A DNA stretch of 64,000 nt, taken from the NCBI GenBank assembly GCA_023053545.1, contig JAKZAN010000003.1, positions 72,001-136,000 of the forward strand, read 5' to 3'. Below the pieces are notes generated by a model. The model saw nothing but the letters and a program-made list of their open reading frames with translations. It was not told where the DNA came from and did not search any database. Shown here in pieces: positions 30,194-41,023 of the stretch; the stretch's first letter is position 1, and every line of letters starts with the position of its first letter. Made by a program: the position numbers and the translations under genes. The DNA comes from Lepidurus packardi. Taxonomy: Eukaryota > Arthropoda > Branchiopoda > Notostraca > Triopsidae.

Positions 30194-30955
30194 TTGTGAA
30201 CAAAACTGGAACCTTCTACACGTCAGGTATTTTGCTCCCGTTTTATTTCAAGTTTATCGACTCCCATCCGACTTGTATCAAAGTGAAAGCATCCAACACT
30301 TGTATAGTATGCAAGCAGCATGCATATTCTCACAGTTTGCTCATTAAAGTAGCAATATTGAGCATTTTGGACATAACTCCGGAGGGTTAGCGTCAGTAGG
30401 TTTCGAAAAATTTTTCGAACGTTTTCAAGTTTCTTCGCTCCCCGTTGGCTACATATTGCCATTAGTGTCAAGTTCCCGCAGTGCCTTCCATTTCCTCTAG
30501 TCAGACAACGATTCGTTCTTTCTATTTTTCACGAAATCCGATTTTCTTTTTAGCAATTTTCCAGTTTCTTTTTTGATGTGTCAAGTCGGGTGGGTTGACT
30601 TACTGTTTTAGTGACTCAATTTAAACTGGCCAAAGCTTACTACTCTTACAAAGTTGTGCTTAAACCTGAACGGTATTTACTAAGAGTTACTTTTCTATTT
30701 ATTAGACGGTGCCACATTTCACAATGAGTCATAGTATTACAACGTGTTAAGCGTGTGGTGCTGATCCATTCCCTCCTGTTCTGCTAAGCTGAGGCTGTGG
30801 GGAGACAGATATTGTTTCGTGTGCTGTGTGAGCCGCCAGGGGAACCAGATATGCCCGGAGTTGAAGAGTGTGGTGGAATCCGGCTGCGATTTTGCCGTGT
30901 TTTCAAGATTGTTGCTGTTTTTGGGGCATCCACTTGTTCGCTCAGTCGAGGTAAG
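30194..30955. repeat. Duplicated block 1, second copy
   Basis: Partner of 26181-27135, with the same exon-like right edge CTCAGTCGAG/GTAAGA. Confidence 0.7.
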
Positions 30956-31052
30956 AACTTGTTTGAATTTTTTCCAAAGTGGCTTTCTGGTTTCTTTCCC
31001 CAATCGAAGAGTCCATTATATGTTTGCAAGCTGCGCCATCTACAAGCTGCGC

Positions 31053-34000
31053 TATCTGCACGCTTCTTCTTCTTCTTTGTGTTGTTATAGACGACAGGCG
31101 AATCGTCATCGCATCGTCGTCTGCAGCATTCCCACTTGATGTCGCTGTCTACTCCTTCTGTCTTCTCTGGTCCACGCACGAATTTACATACTTTAATTGG
31201 AATGGGCGTGCCAAAGAAAGTGCATGGTATGAAAGGTGATAGAGTTTAGACCATCACCGAGTCGATTACTTAGATGAGATCAACTAGTCCTGTTATTCTT
31301 ATGAAGTCCGCCAAATATGATTGTGCTAAAAATTGCTTATGTTCCGTAAGTTTGCCAAACCCCAGAATGTTCTCGAGTTTAAATTCCATTCCTTCTTTAA
31401 TCATTTTATTCTTGAGGAATTCACGTTCCATTGAGTTATACAGACATTTCATAACCTTATGTTCCACCGTATCATCTCTCTCGCCACATCTATCACATGC
31501 GCTATTTCTTTTTAATTTGAACCTATGCTGCCATGCTCCTGTTCTTCCGTGACCACATCTCAGTCTTAAAAGAACTACTGCCATTTTTCTGTTTTTGTGC
31601 AATAACCAGGGTGCTGGCCTGATGTTTGTAGCAGATTGAACAAGATTTTGTAAAGAGCTGTTTTTTAATCGCTGAAGTACTTTTTGTTCTATCTTCTGTT
31701 TGATTACTGTTGTGATTTCGTGTCTTGTGAGTTCTCTTAAAATTGTCTGATTTGAGTTTTTTCCAATCCTTGCCGCCGAATCTGCTGCTTCGTTACCAGC
31801 GATACCTATATGTGCAGGAACCCATTGCAACGTTATGTCAAAGTTGTTTGTTTGTAACAACCGTATTTTATTCTGAATATCTTGTACTATTTCGAAGTAG
31901 GCCCTCCTTCCATATGAAGCAATAGCACTGAGTGCAGCTCTTGAGTCCGAAAGGATAAGGTATTTGTTTGTATCCGAATTCTCTATAATTGCTAGCGCTT
32001 CCTTGATGGCGTACAGTTCTGCTGCCAGTACCGATGACCACCGAGGGAGCGCGAAGGCGACCGAGGTATTTTCAGTTTCTATGTGTATCCCTGCCCCCGA
32101 ATGCCCATCTTCATCTCTGGACCCATCGGTATAAACTTTGGTATGATTGGGGTAGATTTGGTGTAAGTACTCGTACACAAGTTGCTTACAGTCAGTTATC
32201 AATTCTTTTTCGTGCTTAGTTGTGGTATAACTTTGACTATATTTGTGGCCTCAAAATCCCAAGGGGGAATTAGGTTTTCAAAAAAATCTCCTTCTTTTGC
32301 CTGCGCAATTTCATAAGACTCGTACATCTGTTTGTATGATGTCCATAATGATGAACTACGGTTGTTGTAAACCTTTTTAACTACTAGATCGTGTTTGTGG
32401 CATTCTACCATTCTATTAAAATAGTTGGAGGCTAACAGGTCCCTTCTGTCCTTGAGAGGTATGGTACCTGTTGCACACAATAGTACTGCTATCGGTGTCG
32501 TTTTGGTGGCTCCTAGAATAATTCTCAGGGCTCTGTTTTGGATGACCTCAAGGCATTGAAGTTTTTTAACATTTATATCCTTGTATATTATGGAGCCATA
32601 TTCCAGTTTTGACCTTATTAACCCTTGATAGAGTGTCTTCATGACTTGTTGACTACTCCCCCAACTGGTCCCTGCTAGTCAGCTGATCAACCCTATTGCT
32701 TTCATCCCTTTTTTCTTGATGTCTTCTAGATGTTCTGAGAAAGACAAAGTCTTATTAAAGGTCAAACCCAGAAATTTAGCCGTCTCCACTCTCGCTAGCT
32801 CCTTCCCATTGATCTTCAATTTCCGTCTGCTTTCTAATTTTCGTTTTCGAGTGATTACCATGAAATTTGATTTTTCAGTCGAAATTTTTAGACCATTTTT
32901 TCCACACCACGAGTTAACATCCCCGAGAATATTACTGGCCTTTGTCATTGCAATCTCCAGTTCAGCCCCTGAAACCCACAGGGCAATATCATCTGCAAAA
33001 ATCGATATATTTCCCTGTCCTAGTACACTTGACAGGTCTGCCATCATTATATTAAATAGCCAAGGGGACATCACTGATCCCTGTGAAATACCTTTTTTCA
33101 TTGAGATTTCTGTCGACAGGTGTGCACCCACTCTGACTTGGAGGGTTCTGTCTTTTAAAAAACTTCGTATTACGGTTAGTAGTTTCCCTCTAATGCCTCT
33201 CTCTCCCATCTTTCTGAGAAGGCCATCTATCCATACTCCGTCGTATGCTTGTTTAATATCTATTAGTACTAAGACTGCTACACCTCCTGCCTCGTAAGCA
33301 GTTTGACAGTCGTTTTTCATCCTGACCAACTGGTCCACTGTACTACGGCCTACTCTGAACCCCGTCTGACATGGAGACATTATAGGGTTCTTTTCTGTAA
33401 ACCAGGTTACTCTTCTGATTATCATCCTTTCGAAAATTTTGGCTAGGCATGATATTAATGATATGCGCCTGTATGACTCACACTTCGCGGGGTCTTTATT
33501 CGGCTTTGGTATGGGAATGACTACTGCGTTTTTCCAGTCAGCGGGTATCACACCTGTCTCCAAAATGTAGTTATAAATACTGAACAAAGCTTGTTTAAAA
33601 TTGTTGGGAAGTCTTTCTATTATTGTATAATGGACCATGTCTTTTCCCTGACTAGTTTTTGGTAGTTTGCGAATGACTTCTGTAAATTCCCATACAGTAA
33701 AAGGGTTGTCCATTTCTTTCATTTCACTACTTCTTCCCATATATCCGATGATGTCTAATTCTATCACGTCATCATCCACATCTGGGTTAATAAGTTCCGG
33801 TGCTGTCGATTGGAAGTTGCCAAAATGTCGTGCAAACATTTCTGCCGTCTCTTCGTCGCTTTCTATTACCTCACCCGTTGGGTTGGTGATTTTCCTTACA
33901 CGCGTTCTACCCTTACCTTCCATTGCCCGAATTAATCCCCACGCTTCTTTCATTGGTGTATTGATACCAAAACTCTCAACTTTATTTCTCCAGAATTGCC

Positions 34001-34999
34001 TTTTTGCCTTTTGGGAGGTTTGCTTGCTGCGCGCTTGTGCTCTTTTGCATTCATCAACATTTTCTGAACTAGGGTTACGTCTCAACGTTCTATATGCTAC
34101 TCTAGCTTTGCTTAGTTCTTTGCTGCAATTCTCATCCCACCAAGGTTTCCTAATTTTGTCTGTCAGCTTATTGGTTCTGAGCTGCGATGACCCATTAGTA
34201 CTCCCTCCCAAGAGTCTAATGTGCTTTTTGCTCACTGTAGTTAGCTGGTCTATGAAATTCTTATATCTTTCTTCTACCCTCCCCGTTTCGGTCATGTTTT
34301 GAATATCCAGTCTCTCTAATTCTGCGTACCAATCCTTCCATTTTGCTTTGCTAAAGAGCCAACGTTGAGTTGTTTCCCTGTCCCTATTGTTAGGGGCGCC
34401 CTCCAGATTAATAATCAAAGGCAAATGATCGCTTTGTAATAGTCCACCTACTTCAGCTCGTGCCTTGTCGTATATGTTACTAGAAGCAAAGCATAAATCC
34501 AGTGTTGACGGTTTGTTCCTCCCCGCTAAACATGTACCTTCCCCTTTCGGGCTTATTAACATTAATTTTTCCCATTCTTCTAAAAATTTGACAAATACCT
34601 TCCCTCTATAGTCAGCGTTTTTCCTCCCCCACAGAGGGTGATGCGAATTAAAGTCCCCAACGAGAAGCGTTTTGCTGTTTTCGCCAATCTGGTCAAGATA
34701 AAATTTATACTCTTCTTTTGTTATTTGATTCCTATTTTCCCCTTGTTGTACTTGTAAGTAAACTCCTAATAAATGTATGCTATAACCCTCCCATTTAATT
34801 TTTAAACCACCTATTTCTAATACCCCGAGCCCGAATTCTCTCAGTCGAATTCACTCTACTTCTATTGTGTTACGAACCCAAAATAAAATTCCCCCTCCCC
34901 TAGATCCGCTATTTCTATCTTTCCTATATATATCATACCCTTTAATACTAGCACGTTCTTCCGTCTTTAGCCATGTTTCACATACAATATCTGCACGCT
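31053..34999 (-). mobile_element. 5'-truncated LINE (RNase H-bearing, I-like) with 12-bp target duplication
   Basis: The body is 31065-34987 on the minus strand, flanked by TATCTGCACGCT at 31053-31064 and 34988-34999. The 3' end is a short (AAG)n tail (TCTTCTTCTTCTTTG on the plus strand at 31065). The 5' end starts abruptly inside the endonuclease domain. Target duplication, simple tail and 5' truncation are the hallmarks of target-primed reverse transcription. It sits in the duplicated non-coding region, whose sequence continues on both sides. Confidence 0.93.
31270..34987 (-). pseudogene. LINE ORF2: endonuclease, reverse transcriptase, RNase H, zinc tail
   Basis: Read right to left. AP-endonuclease with VGDFNSHHPLWG (about 34660) and TLDLCFAS (about 34490). 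Reverse transcriptase with a conserved IPKPNKDP, an IADFADDIALWVS-type box (short motif FADD at about 33000) and QGSVMSPWLF (about 33080). RNase H with YTDGSRDEDGHSGAG (about 32120), SDSRAAL and WVPAHIGIAGNEAAD. A C-terminal CDRCG...H...C zinc motif at about 31490. Lesions: a TGA near 34850, a TGA at 32679 after which the same frame continues, and a one-base shift in an A run near 32205. The combination of apurinic endonuclease and RNase H points to the I/LOA-like side of LINE diversity. Confidence 0.88.
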
Positions 35000-36100
35000 A
35001 CCAGCTGCAATAAACCCTACAAACTGCGCCATCTAGTATCAACTAGTAGAGACTCACTGAACACCCCCAAGGCACGAACGACCAGCAGAAGTTTTTTTTT
35101 CTCCTAATACTTTTGACATAATACTGATGCTGTCTCTTTTGTTCTAGAGTTCTCGGAGCGAAAACGAAGGGAAGGCTTTCAACTGGATTCACTGCGTGAC
35201 TACCCAAGATTAGAGCCATTTGAAGACTTTCTAACGCTAAACTCCGCCCACTTTTGAAGAAGACGAGGAAACTTGTGAGCCGCAGTTACCAGATTCGTCT
35301 TTGATGTTCGTTACGCAAGGTCCATTTTTAGTTTTAATGAACTAAATCTTTTTGTATTAATATCTGCTTTGTCATTGTCCAATAGGCTTGAGGTAGAGCT
35401 CCGTTGTGCTAATATTTCGCATTGGGAAATACCACGAGTTGGCCCGCTCCTTTTCAGTGTGTTAAGTCTTAAGCTGTAGCAACGGAGCTTCTCTGGGTTT
35501 TGGAGGGCGTGGTTCGCGTGCATTGTGGGGCCTGTGGAGGACCAGCAGGAAAGGGGCGTTATATTCTGGTTTGTTGATGAAGAGACGGAGTAAGTTTGAC
35601 TTGATTATTTTTTTTAATTCTCTATACTAGTGTTGTTTTTTTATTCAAATAGGCTATCCATTGGAACTCCTGCGTTATTACTTAACAACATCTCAATGAC
35701 ATTATGAATTTATGTTCTTAAATGCCGTCCATTAGAAGAAAGCGAAGACATAAGAAATGGCTCGGTTCTGGCCCTCGACCCACGTCGTAGTAGAATTCGC
35801 CAGAAGTTTCGGTTTGGCAAGCCGTTCTCTGATTCGCTACCATGGATTAACGAACCCGAGCAGCTTTTCATACGTTTTGTGTTTTCACTCGTTTTGGGAG
35901 ACTTGCTCTGCGGATGTGTTTGTTCACACTTTTTTGTAAGTTTTAAACATTTTGTTTATGAATTTGTACTGATATTTGTCTGTTTTCTTCTAGTTTTCGG
36001 TGCCAAAATGAAGGGGAAGAGGAAGTAATCCTGTACCAAGAGGTCAGCATCTCCTAACGAATCAGATTTCAGTGTAAACGTCATGGGGACCTTCGGAGTG
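35000..36100. repeat. Duplicated blocks, second copies
   Basis: 35095-35470 matches 29170-29540, 35565-35850 matches 27560-27860 and 35868-36070 matches 28340-28560, but in a different order from the first copies. The acceptor-like edges TTTTGTTCTAG and TCTTCTAG are kept. No open frame is conserved between copies. Confidence 0.65.
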
Positions 36101-36510
36101 ATGGTTGTAACGCTTTAAATTTACATTTATAAGTTTTTACTACTCATTGTTTCTTTCAGGCTAGCAAATAGAAGGCTATTTGGATTGAAGTCGAATATGG
36201 ATCACAAGATTTCGAAGCGGGTAGCAAAAAGCCGATTTACATGCAGTTTGTATTGTTGAGTTTTCTTTTAAATTTCTTCTCTTTTCGCCGCTTCTTCATT
36301 CGCCGTTCTCCTAGTACTTCAGGATTTCAATTGACTGCGTTTCAACTGACTTGACTTTTAATTTATTTACTTAATTTTAAGATCTAGTTTTAAGATTTAA
36401 TTTGTAAGATAAGTTGTAAGATAAATCTTTAATTTAAGATCTAGTTAGAAGTGGTGAAGTGCAGTGTAGTGAAGGCAATTCCTATTGAAAACATCGTTGA
36501 GGTTTTCATT
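36101..36510. other. Non-coding stretch
   Basis: AT-rich, with repeated short AAGATCTAGTT / TTGTAAGATAA words at 36370-36450. No gene recognised. Confidence 0.4.
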
Positions 36511-36636
36511 ATGTCGGTGGCTAACCTTAGACAGCAGTGGCGGTCTTTGGAAGGGCAATTCAAGGAAGCAAGACTCAAGATCACGGAATTCAAGAAAAAA
36601 TGCTATTCTTTTAAGGTTTTGTGTAATTTTTTGTAG
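36511..36636 (+). pseudogene. Short frame resembling a retroelement gag start (41 codons)
   Basis: An ATG opens a helical, charged 41-codon frame (MSVANLRQQWRSLEGQFKEA). It resembles the beginning of BEL/Pao-type Gag proteins and stops soon after. It is followed by AT-rich low-complexity DNA (36720-36880). Weak evidence; it could be chance. Confidence 0.25.
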
Positions 36637-36719
36637 ATTACGATTATGTCTTATAGATTATTTCTTAGCTCTAAAAATTGGATTCTAATATTGTGCAAAT
36701 GAGATGTTTTGCTTCCCAC

Positions 36720-36880
36720 TGGAACCCTTATTTGTTTGTCTTATTTATTATTTTACTATTATTATTATTTTATATTATTATTATTTATTATATTTTAGTA
36801 TTATATTTTTTATTTATAGTTATATTTTACTATTATTTTATTATTTATTTATTATTTTGTTTGTTTTATTTATTTGTTCG
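36720..36880. repeat. TTATT-rich low-complexity tract
   Basis: Almost pure A/T with TTATTATTTAT repeats. The open frames across it are artefacts of composition. Confidence 0.85.
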
Positions 36881-37082
36881 CCTTATTTGTTGTACCAAAA
36901 AGTTCCCCGTAAAATCTAGTTTCCAAAAATGTCCTTTTTGTATTATTTGCAATTTTTGCAATACAAGCGAAAATTTTAAATATTTTTGCGTGATTTTTCA
37001 AAAAATCCGCTAAAAAGGGCTTATACATAATAGGCGTTGAAGCACGTATACAAGCAACATAGGAACCAAGGTGGTGTGCAAT
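36881..37082. repeat. Direct repeat P-Q, first (uninterrupted) copy
   Basis: P (36881-37019, CCTTATTTGTTGT onward) recurs at 37620-37750. Q (37036-37082, GTTGAAGCACGTAT onward) recurs at 38161-38207. Here they are contiguous; in the second copy a SINE lies between them. Confidence 0.8.
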
Positions 37083-37084
37083 AT

Positions 37085-37610
37085 ATGTGCAAGGTGGTGG
37101 TGACACTTCAGGTAACCAGGTAATTGCACGTAAGCTTTTAGCTACCCTGACTTCAGCGAACCTATCCGTGATCTCAATGATCTTCAAATAACCTTGAAGT
37201 AACCTTCAGGCAACCTTGCACGTACACCTTTAGCTACCCTGACTTCAGTGAACCTATCCGTGATTTCAATGACCTTCAGTTAACCTTGAAGTAACCTTCA
37301 GGCAACCTTGCACGTACACCTTTAACTGTCCTGACTTCAAATAACCTATCCGTGATCTCAATGACCTTCAAATAACCTTGAAGTAACCTTCAGGCAACCT
37401 TGCACGTACACCTTTAGCTGTCCTGACTTCAAATAACCTATCCGTGATCTCAATGACCGTCAAATAACCTTGAAATAACCTTCAGGCAACCTTGCACGTA
37501 ATCCTTTAGCTACCCTGACTTCACGAACCTATCCGTGATCTCAATGACCTTCAAATAACCTTGAAGTAACCTTCAGGCAACCTTGCACGTACACCTTTAG
37601 CTACCCGGAC
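37085..37610. repeat. 92-bp minisatellite, about 6 units
   Basis: Units carry GCACGTACACCTTTAGC, CTATCCGTGATCTCAATGAC and AACCTTGAAGTAACCTTCAGG. The GCACG landmark recurs at 37126, 37218, 37310, 37402, 37494 and 37585, a 91-93 base period. It lies between the two P copies. Confidence 0.92.
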
Positions 37611-37750
37611 ACTGGAATTCCTTATTTGTTGTGCCAAAAAGTTCCCCGTAAAATTTAGTTTTCAAAAATGTCCTTTTTGTATAATTTGCAATAAAAGTGA
37701 AAATTTTAAATATTTTTCCGTGATTTTTCAAAAAATCCGCTAGAAAAGGG

Positions 37751-38144
37751 GGCGTGGCTTCCGAAATGGGCGAATCCTATTGGTGGATTGGACTAAAAAG
37801 GGGGCGTGGCTCCTTTTCGAGCTGGGAAAGCGTTTTATGGGCTTTTTTTCCATAAGGATCCCTGCACGATCAAGGGGGTCCCCTTGAAAAATCGTCAAAA
37901 ATTGAGAGCCTCGCCCCTTTACCAACTCCCCTGCTCGGTTTCCTATCCACGATATTCGAGCTCGTAATGCCGAAGCATCACAATTTCGAATATGGGAATA
38001 GGAACCTTGCCGGGAAGGCATTTGGTACAGGGAAACGGAGCCATTTAATATTTCGTTAATTCGACGAAATAAAGTGCCTCGACCGGGAATCGAACCGAGG
38101 ACCTTTGGGTCCCCAGTCATGCGTGTTATCCACGCGGTCATGGG
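37751..38144 (-). mobile_element. tRNA-derived SINE
   Basis: On the minus strand the head resembles a tRNA: an A-box-like TGACCGCGTGGATAAC (38125-38140) and a perfect B box GGTTCGATTCC (38086-38096), followed by a roughly 320-base unrelated body running to 37751. The anticodon arm does not fold well, so it is a tRNA relative and not a working tRNA. It interrupts the second copy of the P-Q repeat. The minus-strand open frame over it is incidental. Confidence 0.75.
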
Positions 38145-38677
38145 CTTATGTTCATATGTTGTTGAAGCACGTATATAACCAACATAGGAACCAAGGTGGT
38201 GTGCAATATAGATTTAATGGAAGTGTACATAAAATATAGGTATACATAAAAGCAACATAGGAACCAAAGTGCATATGGCAATGGGCGAACCGTCAAATTT
38301 ATATAAATCGAACACAATATGGATGCCTCACACTGTATACAGTGATACATGTCACACTGTATCGAGAAATTTGAAAAAATTTTCGAGACGGAATACTAGC
38401 GCAAACGGAGCTCCATGTCAAGCCAACAATAGCCTACACGATCAAGCAGATATTCATTTTCGGACTTTAAGTTCATTTAGCATTAAAACACTTTACCTTT
38501 CGTTATAAACGAAATGGACAAAACTAGTGAATTTAAAACGGCAGATCACAAGAATCTTCGTCTTTCTCTAAAGTGGATGATATTTTGCTTCATATTTGTA
38601 GCTTCATTTTGGCTCCGAGAACTAGAAGAAAAGAGAAAACAACCAGTATTAATGCTACAATTTAGAGTATTCGGCGT
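38145..38677. other. Non-coding stretch with the second Q repeat
   Basis: Holds Q' (38161-38207) and a third partial CAACATAGGAACCAA at about 38251. The rest shows no gene I can support. Confidence 0.45.
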
Positions 38678-39050
38678 TTGTACCTTTTGTCGACACTCGG
38701 TGAACAAGACACAGAAAGTGTTAAAGTAGTTGTTATAGTCGAATACGTAGCAAACACCATCCGAAACATCCAAGAAAACCAAATGTTATTAATCCAAGAA
38801 GTGGCCAAGCTCACGGATACCATCCAGACACAAAGCACACGGATCCAGAATCTCGAAAAGGAGCGCAGTTCACTACAACACCAAAGAGAAAACACAATTT
38901 CTGATGAAGCTTCATGGACACAAGTCGTCAAACGTGTCCGAAAACCCCCAAGAAAAACCGAAGTCGACGTCCCTACCCCCGCTACTGTAGGAGTCACCAA
39001 CAGCAATGTTAACAAAGCTACCCCAAGGCCCCATCAAGAGTACGAAAATG
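38678..39050 (+). pseudogene. LINE ORF1-like fragment (coiled coil), 5' and 3' incomplete
   Basis: The open frame has no reliable ATG start. It encodes a coiled-coil-like stretch (IRNIQENQMLLIQEVAKL, then RIQNLEKERSSLQHQ) followed by a basic, Pro-rich linker with SWTQVVKRVRK. This resembles the N-terminal part of LINE ORF1 (Gag-like) proteins. It is cut at 39051 by the pogo-like transposon. It may be the start of the LINE whose remainder appears after 48250, but overlap cannot be shown. Confidence 0.5.
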
Positions 39051-40538
39051 TAGGGGAGAGTGGGGCACGTTCGGAATTTGGAGATATCTAGTGACAGTCT
39101 GCAAAAATACACTGTAAAAAATTCACATAGCAACTTCTTTACTAGATGGCTCTTGTGGGTTAAAAGGGATGAATTTAACCCACGCGTTCAGAAGTTATTT
39201 GGCGTTGTCTAATAACAACAAGCGCGAGTAAAAAATTCCCTCTTTGTTTCAAGCTTCGTTTTTGCTCTACCGGTTACCAATTTTTTACAGTAAAAGGCTC
39301 CTCAGCAAGTAAGTATGATAAGGTATAAGTGTACAAAGGGGGGTAATGAAACCTTTCTTTCACTCCAAGCTTTGAATTTTCGAAGTTCAGAATGGTGTTT
39401 GGGGGCACGTCCGGACAGGGCTGTTGGGGCACGTTCCGGACACCAACTGAACTTGCCGTGTCTTTAGAAAATAAAGATTGACGGCTTTGATATTCAGCTG
39501 GATGATATTTTACGTTCTTATTTTGATAGCTTTGTTGTCTCTAGGTCAAGAAATGGTTAGGAATCGCATAAAGAAAAGAAAACATCATGAGCACATCCAG
39601 GAAGCAGTGATGGAAGTGCTCGAAAATAAAGCGCAGATTCGTGAAACAGCGAGAAAATACGGAATTCCTACATCAACTTTAGCCGACAACATCAGACACG
39701 CTAAAACGATGTTAAGTAACAAACAGGGCGAAGTCGAGCAGCCGACAATTGAAGTTGCGACCAGGTGTAAAAGACTGGCTACGCGACGAGTATTTACCGA
39801 GAATCAAGAAACTGAACTTGCCAACTATCTACAAGTCTGCTCGAAAATGAACTACGGTCTTACAAGACCGTAAGACGCGTCAGACAAGAAAATTTGCGTA
39901 TGATTACGCGACAAGTCTTGGCAAGGTATTTCCAAATAACTGGGCAAAAGACAAAATGGCAGGCGTAGCTTGGCTTTATGGGTTCATGAAGCGGAATCCG
40001 AGCTTGAGCCTGCGTAAGCCCGAGAACACAAGCCTCGCCCGCAGCTCCAGCTTTAACAAAACGAATGTTACTCAATTCCAAGATAATCTTCAGGTCGTTT
40101 TGAGAAAATATGAGATAACAGCAGAGCGTATATGGAACTGTGATGAAACTGGAGTAACAACAGTTTTAGACAACCCAAGAGTAATAGCCACCAAAGGGAT
40201 GAAGCAGGTTGCCCAGGCTTCCACAGCAGAAAGAGGAGAATTGGTCACCCTCTGCTGCTTCATTAATGCCACAGGAGGAACAATTCCCCCTGTTTTTATT
40301 TTTCCAAGAGTGCATTTTTTAAGGATCACATGCTTTTCGGAGCACCGACTGGAAGCCTCGATCTTGCCCATCCCAGTGGCTGGATGAACGGTCAATTGTT
40401 TCTTCAAGCTCTGAAGCATTTTAAGAAGCACGTCAACTGTTCCCCAGAAAATCGGGCTCTTTTATTATTAGACAATCATGAGAGCCACTGCTGTCTCGAA
40501 GCTATCCTATATGCTCGAGAAAACGGCATTGTGCTCTT

Positions 40539-40828
40539 TGTTCTGGAAAGAACCAAGAAAGGAAGAGTGATAAGAAGACCCATTAGATATAGATGCTAAT
40601 GTAGATTGTTTTACCCTATTTCATATGAATGTTTGAAATTCCCGCGATACGTTCCATATGTTAAAGGCATAAGAAGGCGGAATTCTTAGAACTGGGACGG
40701 ACGTGGTTCGGTCGTTGTCTCTCGTATAAGGGATACTGTTTGTTCTCTCTCAAAATAATTGTGCAAAATATATACGGAAATAAATTGCTATATTCACATT
40801 CGTGATTACAATCCTGTTATCCAGAATA
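40539..40828 (+). repeat. 5' LTR of BEL element 2
   Basis: 290 bases, the same as 46989-47278 apart from about five substitutions. Contains CTCGTATAAGGG as a TATA-like signal near 40730. Confidence 0.95.
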
Positions 40829-41023
40829 TGGTCCTCCGGGCCGGATAGTAAGTCAAGTGTTTGAGTAAATTTGCAATTTAAGAAGATTTGGACTTGCAAA
40901 CTGATGGGCAGTGTGCAACTGGAAGTCCGTGTACAATTCTTGCTTGAGCTAAAACAGATCAAAAGAAGAACTTGGCTTGATTTTCTCTAGAGAACTCCGG
41001 AATTCTTTAGAAACATTAAGAAC

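Noticed and set aside
30784-31239. Plus- and minus-strand frames of 86-131 codons near the LINE tail
   Set aside because: They span the LINE 3' end, its target duplication and flanking repeat; no conservation with the sister block.
36678-37013. 111-codon hydrophobic frame suggesting a membrane protein
   Set aside because: Runs through a TTATT low-complexity tract; composition alone gives the Leu/Ile/Tyr/Phe-rich reading.
37085-37610. CRISPR-like array
   Set aside because: Units are contiguous with no distinct spacers and the genome is eukaryotic; it is a minisatellite.
37740-38141. 133-codon minus-strand frame
   Set aside because: Covers the tRNA-derived SINE exactly; its start is the tRNA-like head.
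38073-38144. A functional tRNA gene
   Set aside because: The B box is perfect but the anticodon arm and acceptor stem do not pair well, and an unrelated SINE body follows.
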